Assembly: GCA_000433115.1 (NCBI GenBank) | Contig: FR892205.1 | Span: 35,524-41,726 of the forward strand | From: Ruminococcus sp. CAG:382 | Lineage (GTDB): Bacteria > Bacillota > Clostridia > Oscillospirales > CAG-382 | Reading direction: 5' to 3' | Length of the DNA stretch: 6,203 nt | Part shown: piece after piece, positions 1 through 5,926 of the stretch | Layout: each line of letters starts with the position of its first letter | Position numbering within the stretch: the first letter of the stretch is position 1 | Notes under the pieces: model-generated | Databases searched by the model: none | Seen by the model: only the letters and a program-made list of their open reading frames with translations | What the model was told of the DNA's origin: nothing | Position numbers and translations under genes: made by a program

Positions 1-455
1 TCACCGTTATATGCACAGAAAACGGTGGGGATGCAGAGAGTATTTTCTTTTATGAATGCGTATGAGGTGGGGTCCCACGCTGTGTATCCGCGTGCTTCAA
101 ATGAGGCACGGAGACCTCCCGAAGGGAATGATGACGCGTCGGATTCACCCTTTATAAGCTCCTTGCCCGAAAATTTCAGCATTATCGTGCCGTCCTTTTG
201 CGGGGAAATGAACGAATCATGCTTTTCGGCGGTGATTCCGGTCATGGGCTGGAACCAGTGAGTGAAATGGGTGGCTCCCTTTTCGACCGCCCAGTCCTTC
301 ATGACAGCCGCAATGGTATTTGCGAGCGAAAGGTCAAGGGTCTTTCCGTTTTCGATGGTCTTTCTGAGGCTTTTGTATGCTTCCTCTGGCAGGCGCTCAC
401 GCATTACCTTATCCGAAAATACCATACTGCCGAAGATCGATTCGATTCTTGTCAT
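1..455 (-). CDS. glnN: Type III glutamine synthetase, N-terminal 151 residues (truncated by window edge)
   Basis: Cytoplasmic enzyme that makes glutamine from glutamate, ammonia and ATP. The gene runs off the low-coordinate end, so only about the first fifth of a roughly 700-residue family protein is present. Translating the minus strand from the ATG at 455-453 gives MTRIESIFGSMVFSDKVM at the N-terminus. It then shows hallmarks of the GSIII (GlnN) family: FTHWFQPMTG (residues 64-73), EKHDSF (77-82) and SFPSGGLRASFEARGYTAWD (109-128), followed by LCIPTVFCAY near the edge. These separate it from the shorter GSI and GSII types. The start is supported by GAAAGGA (470-464), 8 bases upstream of the ATG. 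It lies 42 bases downstream of asnA with no terminator between them, so it is probably co-transcribed from the asnA promoter. Reading frame and family are clear; the catalytic remainder cannot be judged. Confidence 0.95.
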   Translation of the reverse strand, partial: MTRIESIFGSMVFSDKVMRERLPEEAYKSLRKTIENGKTLDLSLANTIAAVMKDWAVEKGATHFTHWFQPMTGITAEKHDSFISPQKDGTIMLKFSGKELIKGESDASSFPSGGLRASFEARGYTAWDPTSYAFIKENTLCIPTVFCAYNG

Positions 456-463
456 CTTGCGCG

Positions 464-470
464 TCCTTTC
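464..470 (-). promoter_or_regulatory. Ribosome binding site of glnN
   Basis: GAAAGGA on the minus strand, with 8 bases between AGGA and the ATG at 455. It sits in the 42-base spacer after the asnA stop and fixes the glnN start. Confidence 0.75.
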
Positions 471-497
471 AAAAATATACTGTGAAAAAGCGGATTA

Positions 498-1505
498 TCA
501 GAGAATATCAATGCCGTTTGCGGCACATGTACGGAGTGTTTTGTCATCCCAGTGAGAGACCTGGACCTCGCCGATATGACATTTTGAAAGCAGGAGCATC
601 GAAAGACGCGACTGACCTATACCGCCGCCTATCGTGAGCGGCAACCTGCCTTCAAGGAGCATGCGGTGGAATTCCATTTTGCGTCTGTCATCACAGCCTG
701 CTTCCGTGAGCTGTCTGTCAAGAGAATCGGGATCAACACGGATTCCCATCGAGGAAACTTCAAAGGCTCTGCCGAGGACATCATTCCAGAACATGATGTC
801 ACCGTTCAGGGCCCAGTCGTCATAATCCGGAGCTCTTCCATCATGCTTTATGCCCGAACGGAGCCTGCCGCCGATTTGCATGATGAATACGGTGCGGTAT
901 TTTCTGCATATCTCATCCTCGCGCTGCTTTGGCGTGAGATCGGGATATGTATCCTCAAGTTCCTGCGTTGTCACAAAGGTCACGTCCGGTGAAAGCTCTG
1001 TCGTCAGTGTCGGGAATTCCGCTTTGAGGTCGTCAAGTGTGCCGCATATTGCTTTTACGATGTCGCGCACGGTCTGCTTCAGATATTCGACGTTACGCAT
1101 TTCCGGGCTTATGACCTTTTCCCAGTCCCACTGGTCGACGTAAATGGAATGGAGGTTGTCCATGTCTTCGTCGCGGCGTATCGCGTTCATGTCGGTATAC
1201 AGTCCCTCGCCGACAGGGAAACCGTATTTATAAAGCGCCATGCGCTTCCATTTCGCGAGCGAGTGAACGACAACCGCTTCACACCCGTCCTCCTTTATAT
1301 CAAAGCGCACGGGACGTTCGATACCGTTGAGGTCATCGTTGAGTCCGGTTTCGGGATTGACAAACAGAGGCGCGGAAACGCGTTTGAGGTTGAGGGCAAG
1401 GCAAAGACGCTTTTCAAAACGGCGCTTCAGGAGCCCGATCGCGGTTTGCGTCTGGTAAAGGTTGAGTTCGCTTTTATAGCCTTCGGGAATATAAGTCTTG
1501 GACAT
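498..1505 (-). CDS. asnA: Aspartate-ammonia ligase (asparagine synthetase A)
   Basis: Cytoplasmic enzyme that forms asparagine from aspartate, ATP and free ammonia, with a class II aminoacyl-tRNA synthetase-like fold. The 335 residues match the family's usual length of about 330. They align throughout with the E. coli AsnA I recall: VSAPLF (43-48), the Asp in GLNDDLNG (57, equivalent to E. coli Asp46), HSLAKWKR (81-88), GEGLYTDMNAIR (99-110), HSIYVDQWDWE (119-129), RAPDYDDW (224-231), LNGDI (233-237), SSMGIRVD (251-258) and the motif-3-like TIGGGIGQSR (291-300). No catalytic residue appears to be missing. The ATG at 1505 is preceded by a modest GAAGTGG (1519-1513), 7 bases away, and lies about 28 bases from the predicted transcription start. 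The gene ends in a tandem in-frame stop, TGA TAA (500-495). It is the first gene of a two-gene unit with glnN; both use ammonia directly. Confidence 0.97.
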   Translation of the reverse strand: MSKTYIPEGYKSELNLYQTQTAIGLLKRRFEKRLCLALNLKRVSAPLFVNPETGLNDDLNGIERPVRFDIKEDGCEAVVVHSLAKWKRMALYKYGFPVGEGLYTDMNAIRRDEDMDNLHSIYVDQWDWEKVISPEMRNVEYLKQTVRDIVKAICGTLDDLKAEFPTLTTELSPDVTFVTTQELEDTYPDLTPKQREDEICRKYRTVFIMQIGGRLRSGIKHDGRAPDYDDWALNGDIMFWNDVLGRAFEVSSMGIRVDPDSLDRQLTEAGCDDRRKMEFHRMLLEGRLPLTIGGGIGQSRLSMLLLSKCHIGEVQVSHWDDKTLRTCAANGIDIL

Positions 1506-1531
1506 ATGTATACCACTTCATTATCAAAAAA

Positions 1532-1545
1532 TATAATATATTATA
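1532..1545. repeat. 14-base perfect palindrome over the asnA -10 box
   Basis: TATAATATATTATA equals its own reverse complement. Its minus-strand TATAAT half (1545-1540) is the -10 box of the asnA promoter, and the rest reaches to about the expected transcription start. It could be an operator for a dimeric repressor, or only an AT-rich promoter core that happens to be symmetrical. The plus-strand TATAAT (1532-1537) has no -35 box at 1509-1514 (TATACC), so a divergent promoter is not supported. Confidence 0.5.
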
Positions 1546-1568
1546 GAACATCGGCGTCTTATTGTCAA
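1540..1568 (-). promoter_or_regulatory. Sigma-A (sigma-70) promoter of asnA-glnN
   Basis: The minus strand reads TTGACA (1568-1563), a 17-base spacer (1562-1546) and TATAAT (1545-1540). Both hexamers match the consensus exactly and the spacing is optimal. Transcription would start at about 1533, giving a leader of about 28 bases. That is too short for a T-box or riboswitch, so control would have to act at the promoter. The promoter begins only 14 bases after the U-tract of the preceding terminator. Confidence 0.9.
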
Positions 1569-1581
1569 CTGTTTATGCTAC

Positions 1582-1616
1582 AAAAAAACACGCCCCGACA
1601 TGACTGGTCAAGGCGT
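1582..1616 (-). terminator. Rho-independent terminator ending the murD/M42/YnbB-like unit
   Basis: On the minus strand ACGCCTTGAC (1616-1607) pairs with GTCGGGGCGT (1599-1590). This gives a 10-bp stem with two G-U pairs and a 7-base loop, followed by G and seven T (1588-1582). It starts 11 bases after the TAG stop of the YnbB-like gene. The plus strand has no T-tract on the other side, so it works in one direction only. With the asnA promoter just beyond it, it separates two transcription units. Confidence 0.88.
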
Positions 1617-1627
1617 ATTAAACAAGA

Positions 1628-2857
1628 CTATTTTGTTATTGCGGTCGCTGCCGACATGATTCCCAACTTACCGGATTCAAAGGTGAGACCGCCCTGCATG
1701 TATACCTGGAACGGTTCACGGAGCGGCGCGTCTGCCGAAAGCTCGATCGATGAGCCTTGTGTGAATGCGCCGGCAGCCATGATTATTTCGTCCTCATAGC
1801 CGGGCATATATCCCGGAGTCGGCACGACAAACGAATCGATGGGAGAAGCGGACTGTATTCCGCCGCAGAAGGCAATGAGTTTTTCGCGGTTGCCGAGGGA
1901 AATGACCTGAATTATGTCTTCGCGCGGCTCAAAGGGAGACGGGTTGACGCCGAAGCCCAGCTTTTCAAACAGCAATGCCGCAAAGTGCGCTGTTTTCATG
2001 GCGTTTGCGACGGTATGCGGCGCGTAGAACAGTCCTTTTATCATTGGCTTTGTCAATCCCATTGATGCTCCGGCTTCTCTGCCCACGGTCGGTATCGTGA
2101 GCCTTCCGGCGGCAAGAGCAACGGCTTTTTCGCTTCCGACGATATATCCGCCGCATTCGGCAATGCCGCCGCCCGCGTTCTTTATGAGCGACCCTGCGAG
2201 AAGATCGCCCTTCGGCTCCGTTTTTGCGGTGAATTCGCCGTAATTGTTGTCAATGAAGACATAGGCGTCCGATACTGATTTTACTGCATCGTAAAGCGCG
2301 TCGATCTCGGCGGATGTCAGCGTACGGCGCGAATCATAGCCCTTGGAGCGCTGAACATAAACCATTTTTATGCTTCTGTCATTTTCAAGTCCGGCAAGCA
2401 CCGCAGGTATGTCGAGCCGTCCTTCGGAGGTCAGCGGGATCTCTTTGTATGCAACTCCGCCCGATATGACGGAATCCTCTTCACCGTTTATTCCGATGAC
2501 GCCCTGAAGCGTATCATACGGCGTTCCCGTGACCGAAAGCATTGTGTCGCCAGGTTTCAGCAGAGCGTAAAGTCCGATGGCGATTGCGTGTGTTCCGGAT
2601 ATGATGTTATGACTGACAAAGCCGGCTTCACAGCCGAGACAGCGGGCAAAAAGCCTGTCCGCCGCATCTCTGCCGTCATCGTTATAGCCATAGCCCGTCG
2701 TGGGGTAGAAATGACGCTCCGAAATGCGTTCTTCACGGAAAGCGTCAAGCACCTTTTCGGTGTTGTACGTCGCGATATCGTCTATGCGGGCGTATATTCC
2801 GGCAAGCTCGCTGTCGCATTCGCGCGCAAGCGCCCTTATATTTTCACTGATTATCAT
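1628..2857 (-). CDS. PLP-dependent methionine gamma-lyase family protein (YnbB/'aluminium resistance' family)
   Basis: A 409-residue fold-type I PLP enzyme of the family annotated as methionine gamma-lyase-like or aluminium resistance protein (B. subtilis YnbB). The family is thought to cleave C-S bonds of sulfur amino acids, but the substrate is not firmly established. Visible features are HFYPTTGYGYND (49-60), SHNIISGTHAI (82-92), the cofactor-binding FIDNNYGEF (201-209, Asp203) and LIKNAGGGIAECGGYIVG (224-241), where Lys226 is the likely Schiff-base lysine. The C-terminal segment VVPTPGYMPGYEDEIIMAAG (344-363) is also typical. An upstream in-frame ATG at 2896 would add 13 residues (MCRIDSG...), but it has no ribosome binding site and lies inside the M42 gene. 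The ATG at 2857 is therefore preferred; it forms ATGA with the stop of that gene. This is the last gene of its unit, and a terminator follows. Confidence 0.92.
   Translation of the reverse strand: MIISENIRALARECDSELAGIYARIDDIATYNTEKVLDAFREERISERHFYPTTGYGYNDDGRDAADRLFARCLGCEAGFVSHNIISGTHAIAIGLYALLKPGDTMLSVTGTPYDTLQGVIGINGEEDSVISGGVAYKEIPLTSEGRLDIPAVLAGLENDRSIKMVYVQRSKGYDSRRTLTSAEIDALYDAVKSVSDAYVFIDNNYGEFTAKTEPKGDLLAGSLIKNAGGGIAECGGYIVGSEKAVALAAGRLTIPTVGREAGASMGLTKPMIKGLFYAPHTVANAMKTAHFAALLFEKLGFGVNPSPFEPREDIIQVISLGNREKLIAFCGGIQSASPIDSFVVPTPGYMPGYEDEIIMAAGAFTQGSSIELSADAPLREPFQVYMQGGLTFESGKLGIMSAATAITK
2854..2857 (-). promoter_or_regulatory. ATGA stop-start overlap (M42-C to YnbB-like gene)
   Basis: The minus-strand ATGA joins the start codon of the YnbB-like gene (2857-2855) to the TGA stop of the third M42 gene (2856-2854). 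The bases upstream (GAAAAAGCGGT) hold no good Shine-Dalgarno sequence, and the nearest GGGAG is 17 bases away. This makes termination-reinitiation the likely way this gene is translated. Confidence 0.75.
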
Positions 2858-3846
2858 ACCGCTTTTTCGATAAACTCCCGAATCAATGCGACACATGCAT
2901 CAAGGTCTGCCTTGTCAAGCGTTTCAATGGGTGTATGCACATAGCGGAGAGGGATTGAAACACATCCGGCATAGCAGCCCGCGCCTGCGACCTGCATGGA
3001 GGATGTATCCGTGCCGCCGGCGGTGAGTACCTCATACTGATATTTAACCTTTGCGTCGTCGGCGAGCTTTGTCAGACCGTTCACAATGAGCTGTGAGCAG
3101 ACGACCGAGCTGTCCTTGACCTTGATCGCCGCGCCGCCTCCGATCGAAACAGCGCCGCCGCTTGCGCCGGGATAGTCGTATGCGACGGTTACGTCGCAGG
3201 CTATGCCGTAGGTGGGCTGAATTGCATTTGCAGCCGCTTTGGAGCCGCGGCAGCCGACCTCTTCCTGAACGGTGAAAACGTAGTAAGTGTCATACTTTAC
3301 GGTCTTTGCCTCCATTGCCGCTCTGACGAGCACCGCGCAGGCGACTCTGTCGTCAAAAGCTTTTGCAGCCCAGCGGTTGTTTGCAAGATGCACCATTCGC
3401 TGTGTGAGCGAAAGATACGTACCGATCGAAACTTTTTTTTCGGCGTCCTTCTTGTTTTTTGCACCGATATCAACGAACATTTTCTTTACTGCAATATCTC
3501 CGAATGCGGTGCCGCCTTCAATTGCGATGACACCCTTGACACCGTTTTCGAACACAACTTCGCTGTATGAAGACGCGACGGGATTTATACCGCCTACCTG
3601 AGTGACACGGATAAAACCGTTTTCTTCTATGTAAGTCACGACGAATCCGATTTCATCCATGTGAGCGGCAAACATTGTGCGCTTCGAGCTGTCTTCTCCT
3701 TTTTTGAAGGCAATAAGGTTGCCCATTGCGTCCTCTGTCACGCTGTCAACGTAGGGCGCAATGTCGGATTTTATGATTTCCGCGAGCTTATGCTCGTTTC
3801 CGGTAACTGAAAAGGGAGCGGTGTATTTTTTCATCAGGTTAAGCAT
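2854..3846 (-). CDS. M42 family metallo-aminopeptidase, third paralogue (M42-C)
   Basis: Cytoplasmic di-zinc or cobalt aminopeptidase of the M42 (TET/glutamyl aminopeptidase) family, which removes N-terminal residues from short peptides. The 330 residues carry the whole catalytic set: AHMDEIGF (61-68, His62 and Asp64), KAFDDR (162-167, bridging Asp165), QEEVGCRG (194-201, Glu195 base and Glu196 ligand), CDVT (217-220, Asp218), GGTDTSS (277-283) and RYVHT (301-305, His304). The middle domain that mediates dimerisation in the family is shorter than in the two upstream paralogues. It lacks their Lys-Pro-x-His-Leu segment and has IEGGTAFGDIAVKK (109-122) in its place. The start at 3846 has a strong GGAGGT (3859-3854) and overlaps the preceding gene by 8 bases; the stop overlaps the next gene by 4. 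It should be active, but peptide preference cannot be read from sequence. Confidence 0.95.
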   Translation of the reverse strand: MLNLMKKYTAPFSVTGNEHKLAEIIKSDIAPYVDSVTEDAMGNLIAFKKGEDSSKRTMFAAHMDEIGFVVTYIEENGFIRVTQVGGINPVASSYSEVVFENGVKGVIAIEGGTAFGDIAVKKMFVDIGAKNKKDAEKKVSIGTYLSLTQRMVHLANNRWAAKAFDDRVACAVLVRAAMEAKTVKYDTYYVFTVQEEVGCRGSKAAANAIQPTYGIACDVTVAYDYPGASGGAVSIGGGAAIKVKDSSVVCSQLIVNGLTKLADDAKVKYQYEVLTAGGTDTSSMQVAGAGCYAGCVSIPLRYVHTPIETLDKADLDACVALIREFIEKAV

Positions 3847-4879
3847 TTGTCTGACCTCCGATATTGATTTCGTTATTGGCGAGGAAGAGCAAAAGCGCTC
3901 TTATGTCCTCCAGATCGCTGATTTTTGCGGTTGCTGCGGGGGAATGTATGTAGCGTGCGGGAGCGGAGACGGCAAGTACTTTTGCCGCGCAGGGGACCTT
4001 CTGATATGCCTGAGCGTCGTTACCGCCGACGGCAAGATTCTTGAGCTGCGCTTTGATTCCGTTTTCCTCTGCGAGCGTCATGACGCGGCGGACAAGCTCC
4101 TTGTCATAGACCGTGCCGCCGTCCATGAAGGATATGACGGCTCCTTCGCCCTGAATACATCCGTACTGGGATTTGGGCGCGCCGTGTATGTCGCCCGCAG
4201 TGGTTGCCTCCACGACACAGACAAAATCCGCTTTTTCGGAAAATGCAACGCCGAGCGCGCCGCGGCAGCCTGTTTCCTCACAGATGCAGAAGGCAAAATA
4301 TGTGTCGTATTCAAGATCGGTTTTTATCATGTCGGCAAGTACCGCGCATCCGAAGCGGTCATCGATCGCCTTTGATTTGACCCTTCCGTCACCGAACAGC
4401 TCAAAGTTCGGTACAAACGATGCGAGGTCGCCTATACCGAACAGCTTTTCGGTTTCTTCTGCGGAGTTTGTGCAGACATCGATATATGATTTTTCGACCG
4501 GAATGCATATACCGCGTTCTGCTGCGGGCTGAAGGTGGATCGGCTTTGCGGCGATCACGCCGTTAACGCGCTTGTCACCGACTATGACGCGTCTGCCTGC
4601 GACGACGCGGCGGTCAATCCCTCCGACACTGTCAATGCAGGCGTATCCGTCTTTGTCAATATGGGTTATCATGAAGCCGACCTCGTCCATGTGCGCGGAA
4701 AAAAGGCGCTTGTATGAAGGAACCTTTCTGCCTTTTTTGAATACTATCAGATTGCCTACGGCGTCCACACGGTACGATGTCGCGTAATCCTTTATTTCGT
4801 CGATAATTATTGCTCTGACTTCATCCTCATAGCCCGACGGACCGAATGCATTGCAGAGCTTTTCAAGAAGAGTAAGCAT
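3839..4879 (-). CDS. M42 family metallo-aminopeptidase, second paralogue (M42-B)
   Basis: A 346-residue M42 aminopeptidase. Motifs in order: FGPSGYEDE (12-20), SAHMDEVGF (61-69, His63 and Asp65), VGGIDRRVV (85-93), the dimerisation-domain segment AKPIHLQ (111-117), KAIDDRFG (170-177, Asp173), CEETGCRGA (200-208, Glu201 base and Glu202 ligand), VVEATTAGDIHG (222-233), GGNDAQ (285-290) and RYIHSP (309-314, His312). Two differences from its neighbours stand out. The acidic ligand after the EE motif is Glu224 rather than Asp, and the late GGTD motif reads GGND. The Glu form is, as I recall, common in clostridial M42 proteins, so activity is expected. The ATG at 4879 shares one base with the stop of the upstream gene (TGATG) and follows a full GGAGGTGA (4893-4886). 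The gene overlaps the downstream M42-C by 8 bases. Confidence 0.95.
   Translation of the reverse strand: MLTLLEKLCNAFGPSGYEDEVRAIIIDEIKDYATSYRVDAVGNLIVFKKGRKVPSYKRLFSAHMDEVGFMITHIDKDGYACIDSVGGIDRRVVAGRRVIVGDKRVNGVIAAKPIHLQPAAERGICIPVEKSYIDVCTNSAEETEKLFGIGDLASFVPNFELFGDGRVKSKAIDDRFGCAVLADMIKTDLEYDTYFAFCICEETGCRGALGVAFSEKADFVCVVEATTAGDIHGAPKSQYGCIQGEGAVISFMDGGTVYDKELVRRVMTLAEENGIKAQLKNLAVGGNDAQAYQKVPCAAKVLAVSAPARYIHSPAATAKISDLEDIRALLLFLANNEINIGGQTNA
3854..3859 (-). promoter_or_regulatory. Ribosome binding site of M42-C inside the M42-B coding region
   Basis: GGAGGT on the minus strand lies 7 bases before the ATG at 3846. It is also the Gly-Gly codon pair (GGA GGT) near the C-terminus of M42-B. 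Confidence 0.85.
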
Positions 4880-5922
4880 CAGTCTTCACCTCCGAGTTCT
4901 TTTACGAATGCCGCAATCAGCTTTGCGGTTTCAAGGCAATCGGAAAGGTCGATTACCTCCGATGCCGTATGCATATATCTGAGTGGTATCGATATCAGCG
5001 CTGTCGGTATGCCCTCGCGCGATATCGCGGTTACATGTGCATTCGTTCCCGTCCTGCCAGGGTCGGCTTTCAGAACGCATGAGAAGCCGTTTCTCTCGGC
5101 GCAACTCACCAGTTTTTTCGTGAAGCTGCGGCAGGTCGTGCCGGAATAAGATATTACTCCGCCCTTGCCGAGATCGATGTGTTCACGCGACTTGTCGCCC
5201 TCCGGAAAACGCGGGTTGCAGACGTCGATTGCAATTGCGTAGTCGGGCGCTGCGGCGAAGGTGCCTGTCGTTGCTCCGGAATAGCCGGTCTCCTCACCGG
5301 TCGAGAACTGACAGCAGATGTCGATATCGGCGCCGGATTGCTTTATCAGCTCTGCAGCACGAATTATGAGCGACATGCAGATTTTGTCGTCCATTGCCTT
5401 GGATACGATACGACTGCCCTGAAGGCGTTCTATGGGACCGTTCATATCGGCGAGATTGCCGATCCTGACAAGCTCTTTCAGGTGCTTTCCGTCAAGCCCG
5501 GTGTCGATATACAGATCTTTGATATCGATTGTTTTGTTCTGTTCGCCAGCCACCTGAAGATGCGGCGGCTTTGATGTGAAAACGCCTTTGACGGGCTCCT
5601 TGCCGTATATCGTGACTTCGCTTGCCGAAAGTACGCGTGTGTCGATTCCGCCGACGCCTGTGACGGAAACAAAGCCGTCGTCGAATACATTCGTCACGAC
5701 AAAGCCGATTTCGTCAAGATGCGCATCAAGAAGCAGCGTTTTTGCGTGTTTTTTGCCCGAACGGCAGTAGGCAAGCACCGTTCCTGTCGGTATAATGCGA
5801 ATTTCGTCAAACAGATTCATGCTTTCGCAGTAGTTTTTTACGGCGTCCGCCGCGTCAAGCTCCATGCCGCCTACCGACGGCAGCTGACTGAGAAAGCTTG
5901 CGAGTGCAAAAATTCTTTCCAT
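4879..5922 (-). CDS. M42 family metallo-aminopeptidase, first paralogue (M42-A)
   Basis: A 347-residue M42 aminopeptidase and the most divergent of the three at its N-terminus (SQLPSVGGMELDAAD, 12-26). The catalytic set is complete: DAHLDEIGF (66-74, His68 and Asp70), VGGIDTRVL (90-98), SKPPHLQ (117-123), KAMDDK (175-180, Asp178), TGEETGYSGA (208-217, Glu210 base and Glu211 ligand), AIDVC (231-235, Asp233) and RYMHTA (315-320, His318). The usual GGTDA region reads TGTNAH (291-296), with Asn for Asp, and the bridging-Asp motif is DDK rather than DDR. The start at 5922 is supported by AAAGGA (5936-5931), 8 bases away. It follows the murD stop after only 4 bases, and the gene shares one base with M42-B. 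Family membership is secure; substrate preference is unknown. Confidence 0.94.
   Translation of the reverse strand: MERIFALASFLSQLPSVGGMELDAADAVKNYCESMNLFDEIRIIPTGTVLAYCRSGKKHAKTLLLDAHLDEIGFVVTNVFDDGFVSVTGVGGIDTRVLSASEVTIYGKEPVKGVFTSKPPHLQVAGEQNKTIDIKDLYIDTGLDGKHLKELVRIGNLADMNGPIERLQGSRIVSKAMDDKICMSLIIRAAELIKQSGADIDICCQFSTGEETGYSGATTGTFAAAPDYAIAIDVCNPRFPEGDKSREHIDLGKGGVISYSGTTCRSFTKKLVSCAERNGFSCVLKADPGRTGTNAHVTAISREGIPTALISIPLRYMHTASEVIDLSDCLETAKLIAAFVKELGGED
4886..4893 (-). promoter_or_regulatory. Ribosome binding site of M42-B inside the M42-A coding region
   Basis: GGAGGTGA on the minus strand lies 6 bases before the ATG at 4879. It overlaps the Gly-Gly-Glu codons at the C-terminus of M42-A. 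Confidence 0.85.
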
Positions 5923-5926
5923 TTTT

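Noticed and set aside
1532..1537. Divergent plus-strand promoter from the TATAAT half of the palindrome
   Set aside because: No -35-like hexamer lies 17 bases upstream (TATACC at 1509-1514), and no plus-strand gene follows.
1506..1627. T-box or riboswitch leader for asnA, or a small gene in the spacer
   Set aside because: The promoter leaves a leader of only about 28 bases, and the rest of this spacer is occupied by the promoter and terminator. There is no room for a structured leader or a gene.
1149..1799. Plus-strand open frame of 216 codons
   Set aside because: It lies opposite asnA and the YnbB-like gene, runs through the asnA promoter and the terminator, and shows no recognisable protein motif or ribosome binding site. 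It is a shadow of the real genes.
2858..2896. Longer start for the YnbB-like protein at the ATG at 2896
   Set aside because: It would add 13 residues that do not resemble the family's N-terminus, has no ribosome binding site, and would deepen the overlap with M42-C. The ATGA start at 2857 fits better.
3761..4375. Plus-strand open frame of 204 codons
   Set aside because: It is antisense to M42-B and M42-C, whose catalytic motifs are intact. Its cysteine-rich translation resembles no family and it is read as a shadow.
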